Shown: positions 36,079 to 45,342, counted from the first letter of the stretch. The stretch: DNA of 64,000 bases from Acerihabitans sp015654925 (GCF_047324175.1 NZ_CP178732.1:5580001-5644000); one strand, 5' to 3'. Notes: generated from the sequence alone by a model not told the origin. A program made the numbers and translations.

Positions 36079-36831
36079 ATGCCCGCCCGCTGGTTTGCAC
36101 TCCCTGCGTTAGTCTTGCTGGCATTGCCATTCGCCACGCTCATAGGGGTGACGCCCTGGCGGGACTTCCATCTGGCCTACGGTGATTGGGGCTCGGTCGG
36201 CGTCTCGCTGGGATTGAGCGGTATTTCGATACCGCTGATTATCCTGTTGGGCATCCCGCTGGCGCTATGGTTGGCGCGCACCGTTTCGCCCATGCGTCAT
36301 TGGGTGGAAATCATGGTATTGATTCCCCTGCTTACTCCCCCGCTGGCGCTGGGCATTCTCCTGGTGTCGGTCTACGGACCCTATGGCGCATTGGGCGGCC
36401 TGTTGGCCAGGCTCGGCTTTTCATTGACCAATAACGCCGGCGCGTTTGTCACGGCCCAGGTATATGGGGCGTTGCCCTATTTTGTGATGTCGGCCCGCTC
36501 GGCCATCGAGGCCGTTCCGGCGGACGTTGAAGATGCGGCCAAAGTGCTGGGCGCCTCGTCCTGGCGGATACTCACCCGGCTGACGCTGCCGCTGGCGCGC
36601 CGTGGCTTGGCCACCGGCCTGGCCATCGCCTGGGTGCGCGTCATAGGTGAGTTTGGCATTGTGCTGGTTTTTTCGTATTTCCCGCAGGGGATACCGGTCA
36701 AGTTATATATTAATTTGCAAAATGAGGGCGTTGATGCGGTGTACTCATTATTATGGCTGCTGCTGATAGTAACGCTGCCCTTCCCGTTATGGTGCCTGAT
36801 ACAGTCACGCCGCGTTAGGAACCCCTACTGA
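36079..36831 (+). CDS. modB: Molybdate-type ABC transporter permease (ModB-like)
   Basis: 250 residues, about six membrane helices; EAA loop VPADVEDAAKVLGASSWRILTRLTLPLARRG followed by AIAWVRVIGEFGIVLVFS, typical of ModB/WtpB/CysT permeases. It needs an ATPase partner, but no modC follows; the next gene is on the opposite strand and overlaps its 3' end by 7 bases. The ATPase must be shared from another locus or the transporter is incomplete. Confidence 0.88.
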   Translation: MPARWFALPALVLLALPFATLIGVTPWRDFHLAYGDWGSVGVSLGLSGISIPLIILLGIPLALWLARTVSPMRHWVEIMVLIPLLTPPLALGILLVSVYGPYGALGGLLARLGFSLTNNAGAFVTAQVYGALPYFVMSARSAIEAVPADVEDAAKVLGASSWRILTRLTLPLARRGLATGLAIAWVRVIGEFGIVLVFSYFPQGIPVKLYINLQNEGVDAVYSLLWLLLIVTLPFPLWCLIQSRRVRNPY

Positions 36832-39800
36832 CGGCCAAGCGCCACGACCTTGGCGGAGGGCCGTTTTTTCAGGTAGTTATTTACGTTGCCCCGGGCTAAC
36901 TCATCCACGATAAATTTATTGTTTTCGATAGATCTGACCCTGAAAAATGAATTTCTCTCGAGTAATACCTCGCCTTCGGCCAGATGCCGGGTATATAGCA
37001 TAATCGGGTGGCCCAGCTTTTTGATGCGCATCTCCAAAAACACTCCGGCATGGTCTTTTGTAGCCGCTCGGGCAAATCCCCCGGCAATCTGCCGATCCAC
37101 GGAAGAGGACAAAAAGCCCGCGCCCGCCAGCACATCGTCGACCTTGATAGCGGCTATCCGTTGTTTGCTTAGCGAACAGCCCCGGTATACTACGCCCGGA
37201 TAAGGAGGGATTTTGTTTAATGCGCTATCGAGCTCCGCCACCTGAGCTTTCATGGCATCCCTTATCCAGGGGGAAATAAATTGATCCGGCATGCCTTTAT
37301 CAAGAAACTCATTGATTGCATCATTATTGTTACTGCCGTAAGCTGCAATGGTGGATATTTCCTCGCCGGTAAGGCGCGACTTCTCCATATTTTTGGTACA
37401 AATTACATAAAGCCTGGCGGTCGCAGGCGATAAATTTAGCGATTCTTGCAGCAAGTCAATTTTTGAATAGCGGCTAAACCCTCCTCTTTTATGGCTATAA
37501 AAAATATCACCGACTTTTTTGAATTTCTGGCCCCATAGACGGGGTAAGATCACCGATCTACGCGCGTAAAGGCTATATGAAACTCCTCCGGGATTGGCTT
37601 TGATTAAAAAATATTCATTATTATGCTTGATATAATTTTTATGCGTATCTTTCTCTTGGTAAATAAATGGATTTTCCGGATCGAGGGACAAATTCGGCTC
37701 GATTTTTCTTGCTGGTATACCGCCGCGAGTGTCTCGTAATATATTAGCCAACTGCCCAGAGACGCTGCTGCAGAAGTTATCATCAATACCTAAAGGATGC
37801 CGTTTTTTCCGGCAAGAAAAAACTTCATAAGCCAATCTTTGCTTGGCTGAAGCATGCCTACTCTCTGGTTGATAGAGATATATTTTATAATCTTTGTCAT
37901 AAAAAACCGCCACGTGCTTCCCGCTGCCAATATAATAATTGTTTATACCTGGCTTTTTAAAAATAGGGAAGTATTCATTGCCGATATTAATATAGCTTTT
38001 TCCGTTGGCTGCGAATATAATCCCTCGGGCATTGTGATGATAAGGTATAATCTGATCGAGGGGTTTACCAAGAAGTTTAATTGCGCGTATTTTATTGAAA
38101 ATCTGCGGGTGTATCCATTTATGCTGCCGGTTTTTAGCCAAATAACGGAACATACCCTGTTTGATTCCGCCTATTTTTGCAGCATTACCCGGTCCCCTAT
38201 GCCAGGCACGGTTTCCTTTTGCTGCCATCGCTATTCTGACCTGGCTGGTCAAGCCGGTTTCGCCTGTTTCAACACCGGGGTTAAATGCCCCCCTCTTCGC
38301 CAAGGACACTTTATTGGACAGCACATCGGTCAATGCCATAATGGCAATATTAATACCATCATTGACAACATTCATTGCGCCTTGCTGACGCTCAGCCGCG
38401 TTATCACCCGCCAGCATTTGATCGATATCTACTCCTAAGGAAATCAGGGGTGTTACGGGGTTGGGTAAAATATTATCTATCGCCGACAGGTACCGGGCAG
38501 CCATGTCCCTGCCGATTTCCGCATCGGATTTTATCAATACGTCAGCATCAAAATATGAGCGTTCCTCTTGCCTGATCAGCAGGGCCTCGGGTAAGTTCCC
38601 GAGAACGGGTATTTTGCTGCGCCAAATTTTATCGGCGTATCGTTTAGCGAATTCATTGTCCGCAAAATGCGCCAACCAGCTATCGACGCCATCATAGATG
38701 ATCCCGTCCTGCCGGTCATGCAACGAAAAATGCGCGGCGATATGTTCGCGGCTGGCGTTATACCGGCAAAGGTTAATTAGCCAATCGCGCATTGCTGAAA
38801 TATTACTGAACGGCACTATATTTTCGTTCCTCGGCAGATAAAGCAGTATTTTTTTTGAAATTTGCGATTCCCAAACAAGCGCATCCGTGGAGAGATATCC
38901 ATTGATATCGAAAAAATAGATCATTACGGTACTACTCGGCCGGCCAATCAACCCAAATTGATTCAAAAATATCTTTTCAGCGTTTTTTCTATGATTTCCC
39001 CCTAATTTAGATAACGCAAAAAATAGCGTATAAATATTTGATGCCTCCTGAATGCTTTTATCCTGCCAGTATTTATCCAAGCGGTTAATAAATATATAGA
39101 AAAAATCCATATCCCATATAATCCTGGCAATAACCGAGGGTTTTATCGCAATTTGTTTTCGACTGTTAAAATAAGGATCGGTGAGCGCATTAGTGTTATA
39201 AATGCCGCACATTTGATCAACCACGTCGAGATTATCCTGCGCATCGGCCGGAAAATTCTTCAGCACATATTCCGTCAACATTCCCGATTCAATAAGCGTG
39301 GCACGGTCATGGCGCCAACCGGTGAATGCATGGGCATCGCTAAAGGCGGAGCTAAACCGATTAAAAAAAGTATTATCAGGATTTATATGTAATTGCGTTT
39401 TTGCTTTTATCGCCTTCTTCAGCTCATTTTTGGCAATAGTCAGCAACTGGGGATATTTTTTGCCGTTCTCGATATATCTTTTGGCCATAAGAAAATTTTC
39501 GAATTTCTTGGCTGCTCTTATGGAACGGCGGGAAGAGGGATAAGGTATTTTTTTAGACGATGGCTTTATTTGCGGCGCGGCGCTGGTCATGGGAGACGCC
39601 GGGAAATGCCATGATGGCAAAGCCGGCATTCCGTTTTGCGCGTTTCCATGAATAGCGGTGATGACACGGTTGCCGGAGTTAAACCGGACGGTCCGATTAT
39701 TATCTCTGGGGAGCGTCTGGCGCGGCTCGACGGCGGCGCAAATATTGGAAACAAGAAGTAATGTCTGCAGCATCAATTGCGCCATTCCTTTTTTTGGCGC

Positions 39801-39938
39801 GGGGACCGGCGATTCAGCCAATTTTTTTAATAGTTTTTGCTGTTCATGCGAAGAAAGGCCATGCTTATTTTTCTGGTTGCAGTAATTTCCAATCTGACGC
39901 CGATAGCGCTCGTTAGCCGTCAAGCGGATTGAATTCAT
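36825..39938 (-). CDS. Large putative toxin with C-terminal ADP-ribosyltransferase (R-S-E) domain
   Basis: 1,037 residues, start at 39938 behind AGGAGGATC. The C-terminal ~140 residues have the arginine-specific ART set: YRG (R919), GFLSSS (944-946, STS-like), and AEGEVLLER with E988-x-E990. The middle (about 250-860) shows no recognised domain; it has repeats of the kind G-K-S-Y-I-N-I-x-N-E-Y-F and H-K-N-Y-I-K-H-N-N-E-Y-F near 640-790, suggesting tandem small beta modules. A weak hydrophobic stretch occurs near 52-68. The gene is much AT-richer than its neighbours, a sign of horizontal transfer. No immunity, chaperone or secretion gene is adjacent. Likely a secreted effector; target unknown. 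Confidence 0.75.
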   Translation of the reverse strand: MNSIRLTANERYRRQIGNYCNQKNKHGLSSHEQQKLLKKLAESPVPAPKKGMAQLMLQTLLLVSNICAAVEPRQTLPRDNNRTVRFNSGNRVITAIHGNAQNGMPALPSWHFPASPMTSAAPQIKPSSKKIPYPSSRRSIRAAKKFENFLMAKRYIENGKKYPQLLTIAKNELKKAIKAKTQLHINPDNTFFNRFSSAFSDAHAFTGWRHDRATLIESGMLTEYVLKNFPADAQDNLDVVDQMCGIYNTNALTDPYFNSRKQIAIKPSVIARIIWDMDFFYIFINRLDKYWQDKSIQEASNIYTLFFALSKLGGNHRKNAEKIFLNQFGLIGRPSSTVMIYFFDINGYLSTDALVWESQISKKILLYLPRNENIVPFSNISAMRDWLINLCRYNASREHIAAHFSLHDRQDGIIYDGVDSWLAHFADNEFAKRYADKIWRSKIPVLGNLPEALLIRQEERSYFDADVLIKSDAEIGRDMAARYLSAIDNILPNPVTPLISLGVDIDQMLAGDNAAERQQGAMNVVNDGINIAIMALTDVLSNKVSLAKRGAFNPGVETGETGLTSQVRIAMAAKGNRAWHRGPGNAAKIGGIKQGMFRYLAKNRQHKWIHPQIFNKIRAIKLLGKPLDQIIPYHHNARGIIFAANGKSYINIGNEYFPIFKKPGINNYYIGSGKHVAVFYDKDYKIYLYQPESRHASAKQRLAYEVFSCRKKRHPLGIDDNFCSSVSGQLANILRDTRGGIPARKIEPNLSLDPENPFIYQEKDTHKNYIKHNNEYFLIKANPGGVSYSLYARRSVILPRLWGQKFKKVGDIFYSHKRGGFSRYSKIDLLQESLNLSPATARLYVICTKNMEKSRLTGEEISTIAAYGSNNNDAINEFLDKGMPDQFISPWIRDAMKAQVAELDSALNKIPPYPGVVYRGCSLSKQRIAAIKVDDVLAGAGFLSSSVDRQIAGGFARAATKDHAGVFLEMRIKKLGHPIMLYTRHLAEGEVLLERNSFFRVRSIENNKFIVDELARGNVNNYLKKRPSAKVVALGRQ

Positions 39939-40131
39939 CGCCAGCGATCCTCCTGTTATTTATATTTTCCCTGTGTTAAATGATAGCAAAGGACCTGCAA
40001 GAGGATGCATTATCGGAATGCTGCCGGAAAAAGATGCGTCACCGGGCTCGACGCCCCTGGAACATGAAGTGCCCGGACTAGCCTGGCCGCCATAGTTAAA
40101 CCTGCACAACTCATCACTAAGGAAATAACTT

Positions 40132-40566
40132 ATGACTTCCCAACATATTCCCGATCGCGAGCGGCGCGTCACCCTTAAATCGATTTCCACGGCGCTGCGC
40201 AAATTACATAAGGCATTAATTGATTTGGAAACCCGGCGTTTTGGTCCGGTCGGCAGCCCGTTTGAACACTTACAATTGGTGAGCGCACACCCGCAATTCG
40301 CCTGGATACGGCTGCTGTCGGAAATTCTGGTAGAAATGGACGAACGGCTCGATGAGCCGGAGGAAATTGATGGCGCCGTCATCCTGGCTTACAAAACGGT
40401 TATCGAACGGCTATTGGCCCTGGGGCCGGAGAATGATACCGAATTTGCCCGCAATTATGTGACCGCCCTGCAGGAATCCCCCGAGGTGGCCATGGCCCAC
40501 GGCGCGCTGCGGCATCTGCTATTTTCGCTGCCCGGCATCTCCGGCGACGGTGGCCGGCCCGCCTGA
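40132..40566 (+). CDS. Small conserved-looking helical protein of unknown function
   Basis: 144 residues, ATG at 40132 with GGAAATAA upstream. Rich in Leu, Glu and Arg and probably all-helical; no signal peptide, no membrane segment. Pattern TLKSISTALRKLHKALIDLETRRFGPVGSPFEHLQLVSAHPQFAWIRLLSEILVEMDE suggests a compact helical bundle. I do not recognise the family. It lies alone between the ART gene and the LysR gene, and its base composition is like the chromosome. Confidence 0.7.
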   Translation: MTSQHIPDRERRVTLKSISTALRKLHKALIDLETRRFGPVGSPFEHLQLVSAHPQFAWIRLLSEILVEMDERLDEPEEIDGAVILAYKTVIERLLALGPENDTEFARNYVTALQESPEVAMAHGALRHLLFSLPGISGDGGRPA

Positions 40567-40652
40567 TCCGCGCCAAAGGACGGGCGATCAACATCAGCGC
40601 GCGCCGGATATTGCCCGTGGCGTCTTGGCGCGGGCTACCCCCCGTATCCGGC

Positions 40653-41519
40653 TCACACTGCGCTTGCCATCATCTTTACAAAATTATCCCGCAGAACATC
40701 CTGGATCTCCGGGTTCCACGCAATCCCAATCAGCCAATGGGTATATTCCCCCTCGGCCGGCACCACATTCAGACCGGCAGGCAAAATATGGCTGACGCCG
40801 GCGGGCAACAATGCCACGCCGTTTCCGGCCGCCACTAATGCCAGTATGGTTTGAATATCATCGGCAGCAAACACCGACTTGGGGCTGAGTTTATTCTCTT
40901 TAAGAAAACCGGCCGTCTGCGTCGTCAGGCCATGCCCACGGTGCGGGGCGAGCTGTAGCAGTTGATGCGACTCAAGTACAGGCCGGATACTCGCAGGGCC
41001 AGCGTGCAGCCCGGCAGGAGTGACCAGGACCAGCCGCTCTTCCATCAGCACTTCGACTTGCAGGGGGCCAGGCGCCGGCAGACGTATAAATCCGGCCTGA
41101 AGCTGCCCGTCCAGCAACATCCGGCACTGTACGTCGGAAGGCATGTCGTTCAGCGATACCTCGACATCCGGAAACTGCTCACGAAAAGCGGTGACCTGCG
41201 CGGGAGCCAGCTGAAACGACGAGATGCCAAATCCCAGGGCAAGCTTACCCGCGCTCCCTTTTTGCATCCTGCCGACATATCCCCGAAACTCATCATACTG
41301 CTTGAGCAATTCGCTGGCCCTGGAACAGAGTTGCTGGCCGGCGACGGTGAGTTTCGCGCCTTGGCGGCCACGCTGGAAAAGTGTCATTCCGGCCAGATGC
41401 TCCAGCGTCTGGATCTGCTTCGTCAGGGCAGGTTGCGTCAGGCACAGGATTTCCGCAGCGGGGCCATAACGCCCCTGCCGAGCCAGTGTAACGAACGCGC
41501 GCAACAGTTTTATATCCAT
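40653..41519 (-). CDS. LysR-family transcriptional regulator
   Basis: 288 residues. N-terminal winged HTH (MDIKLLRAFVTLARQGRYGPAAEILCLTQPALTKQIQTLEHLAGMTLFQR) and a periplasmic-binding-protein-like effector domain (about 90-288). It is divergent from the nitrilase-like gene, with a 94-base gap, the usual arrangement for a LysR regulator and its target. The effector is unknown; the nitrilase substrate would be the natural guess. Confidence 0.93.
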   Translation of the reverse strand: MDIKLLRAFVTLARQGRYGPAAEILCLTQPALTKQIQTLEHLAGMTLFQRGRQGAKLTVAGQQLCSRASELLKQYDEFRGYVGRMQKGSAGKLALGFGISSFQLAPAQVTAFREQFPDVEVSLNDMPSDVQCRMLLDGQLQAGFIRLPAPGPLQVEVLMEERLVLVTPAGLHAGPASIRPVLESHQLLQLAPHRGHGLTTQTAGFLKENKLSPKSVFAADDIQTILALVAAGNGVALLPAGVSHILPAGLNVVPAEGEYTHWLIGIAWNPEIQDVLRDNFVKMMASAV

Positions 41520-41613
41520 TCCTGTGGGTTATCAAACTCTGAGAAATCGTGATTATACAGTCTCGCACCTGTCTGGTGAAATTGACACCGGTTTCCAGTT
41601 GAGGATAGCGGGC

Positions 41614-42600
41614 ATGAAACAGAATCTTCGGGTTGCAACAGTCCAGTTCTGCCACCGGGCTAATGACAAGCACTATAATCTTTCGGTTATGGAGGGGTTT
41701 ATCCATCAGGCCGGCCGCCAGGGCACCGGGATACTGGCCTTCCCCGAAATGTGTATTACCGGCTACTGGCATGTGCCCGACCTTACCACTAAAGGAGTGG
41801 CGGCGCTGGCGGAACGGATTGACGGCAGCCCGTCCCTGGCACGAATCACTTTACTGGCAAAAAAATATGGGATGGCGATAGGCGCGGGACTTATCGAGCA
41901 GGGAAACGACGGGCTGCTGTATAACGCTTATGCGGTATGTATGCCGGACGGCCGTGCGCATGTACACCGCAAACTGCATGCCTTCGAGCACCAGGACCTT
42001 GCCAGGGGGGACCGCTTTACCGTATTTGATACCCCTTGGGGAGTGCGGGTTGGGATTCTTATCTGCTGGGATAATAATTTGGTCGAGAACGTGCGCGCAA
42101 CGGCGCTGCTTGGCGCTGATATCCTGGTGGCTCCGCACCAGACGGGCGGAACCCATTCCCGCAGCCCTTATGGAATGAAGCCCATTCCCGCAACGCTTTG
42201 GGAAAACAGGTATAACGATCCGCTTGCCCTGGAGACGGCGTTTCGTGGCGATAGCGGGCGCGGCTGGCTGATGCGCTGGCTGCCCGCCAGGGCCCATGAC
42301 AATGGTTTATTCGTCCTGTTCAGCAATGGTGTTGGACTGGATAACGGCGAGGTTCGCACGGGTGGCGCCATGATCCTCGATCCCTATGGCCGCATCATTG
42401 AAGAAACCGGCTCTTTTGAAGATACGATGGTAAGCGCCGATCTCGATTTGAACCTGCTTGCCATGTCTACCGGGAGAAGGTGGATACATGGCCGCCGGCC
42501 TGAGCTGTATGGCATTCTGAGTCAATCCCAGGGTTATGAACGCGATGCCCGCAGCGCCAGATTTTCTACGGATGTCCCCAGCTTTGAAAAACGCAAATAG
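41614..42600 (+). CDS. Carbon-nitrogen hydrolase (nitrilase superfamily)
   Basis: 328 residues from the ATG at 41614 (GAGGAT upstream); a 30-residue upstream extension has no support. The Glu-Lys-Cys triad is visible: FPEMC (E45), HRKLH (K120) and LICWDN (C151). Such enzymes hydrolyse amides, carbamoyl compounds or nitriles. Context with a divergent LysR gene suggests inducible scavenging of a nitrogen compound. The substrate cannot be read from sequence. It is the last gene of the accessory block before tRNA-Pro. Confidence 0.9.
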   Translation: MKQNLRVATVQFCHRANDKHYNLSVMEGFIHQAGRQGTGILAFPEMCITGYWHVPDLTTKGVAALAERIDGSPSLARITLLAKKYGMAIGAGLIEQGNDGLLYNAYAVCMPDGRAHVHRKLHAFEHQDLARGDRFTVFDTPWGVRVGILICWDNNLVENVRATALLGADILVAPHQTGGTHSRSPYGMKPIPATLWENRYNDPLALETAFRGDSGRGWLMRWLPARAHDNGLFVLFSNGVGLDNGEVRTGGAMILDPYGRIIEETGSFEDTMVSADLDLNLLAMSTGRRWIHGRRPELYGILSQSQGYERDARSARFSTDVPSFEKRK

Positions 42601-42660
42601 CACAGAGGCCGTCTGCCGTCGCCCTAAGCAAGATTAAAGGAACCAGAATCCGAACAGAAC

Positions 42661-42701
42661 AAAAGAAAAACGGCACGTCAAAGACGTGCCGTTTTTCTTT
42701 T
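42661..42701. terminator. Bidirectional terminator between the nitrilase gene and tRNA-Pro
   Basis: CGGCACGTC-AAA-GACGTGCCG, a 9-bp stem extended by A5/T5, with A-rich left and T-rich right flanks. It serves the nitrilase gene rightwards and tRNA-Pro leftwards. Confidence 0.92.
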
Positions 42702-42758
42702 ACCGACTTCGTCAGGCTGCCTGCGGACAGCTCTTTAGACCAAGCCTTGGGGGAATGT

Positions 42759-42835
42759 TGGTCGGTGAGAGAGGATTTGAACCTCCGACCCATACGTCCC
42801 GAACGTATTGCGCTACCAGGCTGCGCCACTCACCG
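42759..42835 (-). tRNA. proK: tRNA-Pro, anticodon CGG
   Basis: 77 bases. On the minus strand it begins CGGTGAGTGGCGCAGCCTGG, has anticodon loop TTCGGGA (CGG), T-arm GGTTCAAATCC and encoded 3' CCA. Acceptor arms CGGTGAG/CTCACCG pair. It matches E. coli proK and keeps its position beside eptB, but its 3' end faces the accessory block rather than dppA. Confidence 0.97.
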
Positions 42836-42933
42836 AGTGCGGGCGCATCTTACTGCGGCCGTCTTTTTGCGTCAATCCCTTTTTCACGAAATTTTACCGG
42901 GTGCTGATAAAGCCACCGGTGGGATATGCCGGT

Positions 42934-44757
42934 TTATATCGCCGACGTTTTAACCGGTTTATTGCACCAATTATTGCCGGCCTTGATTCCGCCGTTCGGC
43001 GAGGTGTACCCCAAACAGCCTAAGATGGAATCAAACAGCTCTTCATGGCGATGGGTCGCGCCGATACGCTGCTGCGCCTGCAAACGGTCGAACGCGTCGC
43101 GGTGAACCGGGTCGGACAGAAACGAATCCGACGCCCATACCATCATCGGCACGCGGAATTGCTCAGGCGGCGCCATATCCCGCGGCGTGCCGTGCAAATG
43201 ATAATTTTCATCAATGGACTCGCCGTGATCGGCGGCATAGAACACCAACGCCTTTTTACCCCTGACCTGGTCGATCACGCTATCAAGAAAACTATCGGTA
43301 TACAGCACGCTGTTATCAAAGGCGTTAACCAGCTGCGCTTTGGTACAGGAGTGATCCACGCCGATACACTCCGGCTGGTAGCGGGCAAAATTGCGCGGGT
43401 AACGCTGCGAATAGAGATAATGGGACCCCTTGGTATGAAGGATCACCAAATGTTTGCCCTTGGGGTAGCGTTTGAGCGACTCTTTCATCTCGTCAACCAG
43501 CAGCATATCGTCGACGGATTTACCGTCGTTGCGTTTTTCGGCGGCGATCATCTCGCGAAATGAGAAATTATTGGTATCGGTATTGTTGTAGAACCACACT
43601 TCGCTTTGCATGGCGAACAGCTCGGAGGTAAACCCCAAAGAGCGCATGACCGCAAAAACGTTCTGCTCTTTGAGCGTACGCTGCTGGTTATCCGACGCCC
43701 CGCCTTCGCGCACGAACATACAGCGCAGGGAGAGCTTGGTGGAGGTATCGCAAGATTGCCCGCGAAACGCCACTAAATTTTTCTCGCGGGACAGTTTGGG
43801 CGTAGTATCTCGGTTATAGCCCATCATCCCCATATGATCCCAGCGGGTGGTTTCGCCGATGACAAAAATCACATACGTATCGTCGATGCCGGCGGGCGGC
43901 ACATAGGTAAATTTCTTGGCCGGATCGAGCAGCGAGTCATTATCCTGGCTCTCATCGAAATGGGTATAAGCAAACAGTCCCAGGGCGGCCATCCAATTAA
44001 CCGGCAGGTAGGAATGGGCGATAACCCCGCCGTAGCTCGGCAAATCGATATTGGTGATTTTTTCGCGCACGTTTTGCGCTTTGTCCTGATAGCGTACCGG
44101 CAGCCAGATCAGCGCCAAAATCACCAGCAGGCTTAACAATGGCTTAATCCGCTGGCCGGGGGTTTTTAATTGCTGGAACAGCGTGCCGCTGGTGTTGTTT
44201 TTCCAGATCAGGAACACGGGCAGCGCGCTGACCACCACCATCCACAGGAGAAAGTAGAACCCGACCACTTCCTTTGATAAATCAATATCGGTGGTCATGA
44301 CCGAGGCGATAATCCCATAGCCGATGACCACGTTAAAATATGTCATGTAATAACTGGCGGCAACCGAGATTAGCAACAATAATGTAGCCACGGTGCGGTA
44401 GAAGTAGCGTCCGCCCAGCGAGATCAGACGCAACAAAAAGAACGTCGACAGGACAGTGGCCATAATCTCGGTTATGGCAATCACCATGTTGCCGGAGGTC
44501 GCGCTCGGATGGAGCAGATCGAAACGACGGATAAAAACCGAAAGGTTAAGAAACAAACCTATATAAATGGCGATTAGTATCGATAGCTTCTGCTGTGACA
44601 GCTGTTTTGCTAAATTTATCAACGCAAGGTCTCGGCGAATCTGTGTATTTTTGGACGCTGTGAGGACAGATTGACTATCTGAAGTCAGACCGCCACGGGT
44701 AACCCGTGCCAACAACGAATGAATAAGCACATCATTAAGTATGAGTTTTTGACCCAT
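42934..44757 (-). CDS. eptB: Kdo2-lipid A phosphoethanolamine 7''-transferase EptB
   Basis: Five N-terminal membrane helices, then a periplasmic sulfatase/alkaline-phosphatase-fold domain with the nucleophile region VIGETTRWDHMGMMGYNRDTTPK, YAADHGES and LHGTPRDMAPPEQFRVP; conserved cysteines in the C-terminal domain. It adds phosphoethanolamine to the outer Kdo of LPS. The ATG at 44757 is the only ATG before the conserved core but lacks a ribosome site and adds about 45 unconserved residues; a TTG at 44622 would give 562 residues, near the E. coli length of 563, and is likely the true start. Confidence 0.93.
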   Translation of the reverse strand: MGQKLILNDVLIHSLLARVTRGGLTSDSQSVLTASKNTQIRRDLALINLAKQLSQQKLSILIAIYIGLFLNLSVFIRRFDLLHPSATSGNMVIAITEIMATVLSTFFLLRLISLGGRYFYRTVATLLLLISVAASYYMTYFNVVIGYGIIASVMTTDIDLSKEVVGFYFLLWMVVVSALPVFLIWKNNTSGTLFQQLKTPGQRIKPLLSLLVILALIWLPVRYQDKAQNVREKITNIDLPSYGGVIAHSYLPVNWMAALGLFAYTHFDESQDNDSLLDPAKKFTYVPPAGIDDTYVIFVIGETTRWDHMGMMGYNRDTTPKLSREKNLVAFRGQSCDTSTKLSLRCMFVREGGASDNQQRTLKEQNVFAVMRSLGFTSELFAMQSEVWFYNNTDTNNFSFREMIAAEKRNDGKSVDDMLLVDEMKESLKRYPKGKHLVILHTKGSHYLYSQRYPRNFARYQPECIGVDHSCTKAQLVNAFDNSVLYTDSFLDSVIDQVRGKKALVFYAADHGESIDENYHLHGTPRDMAPPEQFRVPMMVWASDSFLSDPVHRDAFDRLQAQQRIGATHRHEELFDSILGCLGYTSPNGGIKAGNNWCNKPVKTSAI

Positions 44758-44813
44758 TTAATATTAAAAAGTTTTATTGGTAGGTGATATAACGCTTTTG
44801 CAGTGAGATCGCC

Positions 44814-44852
44814 TAAAAAACAACCGCCGCAAGCGTAATGCCCACGGCGGTT
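44814..44852 (-). terminator. Rho-independent terminator of ohr
   Basis: Minus strand: AACCGCCG, 15-base loop, CGGCGGTT then GTTTTTT. The 8-bp stem and U-tract lie about 60 bases after the ohr stop. Confidence 0.8.
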
Positions 44853-44913
44853 CCGATCCACGATTTTCCCGGACACGCTCCCCTTGGCAGCCCGCCCGCT
44901 TCAACCTGGTGAA

Positions 44914-45342
44914 CTAATTAATGACGTTGAGTTTAACATCAATGTTATTGCGGGTCGCGTTGGAATAAGGGCATACCACATGGGCTTTTTGCACCAACTC
45001 TTCCGCCACGCTGCGATCCAGGCCGGGCAAATGAATATCCAGCTGGGCCTCGATGGCAAATCCGGTCGGCACCGCGCCGATACCGATCGTACCTTCAATA
45101 AAGGCGTCCGCCGGCAGTTTAACTTTTTCCTGCGAGGCCACGTGTTTTAATGCGCCCAGGAAACAGGCGGAATAACCGGCGGCGAACAGCTGTTCAGGGT
45201 TGGTGACTTCCCCGCCCGCGCCGCCCATTTCTTTCGGTACGCCGAGTTTGACATCCAGTACGCCATCGGATGAAGTCGCTCGTCCATCACGTCCGCCGGT
45301 TGCCTTGGCCTTCGCACGATAAACCACTTTTTCAATAGACAT
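44914..45342 (-). CDS. ohr: Organic hydroperoxide resistance protein Ohr
   Basis: 142 residues, OsmC/Ohr fold. Redox cysteines C60 (AAGYSACFLGAL) and C124 (HVVCPYSNATRNNI) are in the Ohr positions. It reduces organic hydroperoxides, including fatty-acid hydroperoxides, with lipoylated partners. Ribosome site GGAAA before ATG at 45342. The regulator ohrR lies immediately upstream on the same strand. Confidence 0.96.
   Translation of the reverse strand: MSIEKVVYRAKAKATGGRDGRATSSDGVLDVKLGVPKEMGGAGGEVTNPEQLFAAGYSACFLGALKHVASQEKVKLPADAFIEGTIGIGAVPTGFAIEAQLDIHLPGLDRSVAEELVQKAHVVCPYSNATRNNIDVKLNVIN

Noticed and set aside
42759..42800. Island attachment-site duplication of the tRNA-Pro 3' end near dppA
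   Set aside because: I searched 23460-24209 by eye and saw no copy of the tRNA 3' sequence, so no att pair can be claimed.
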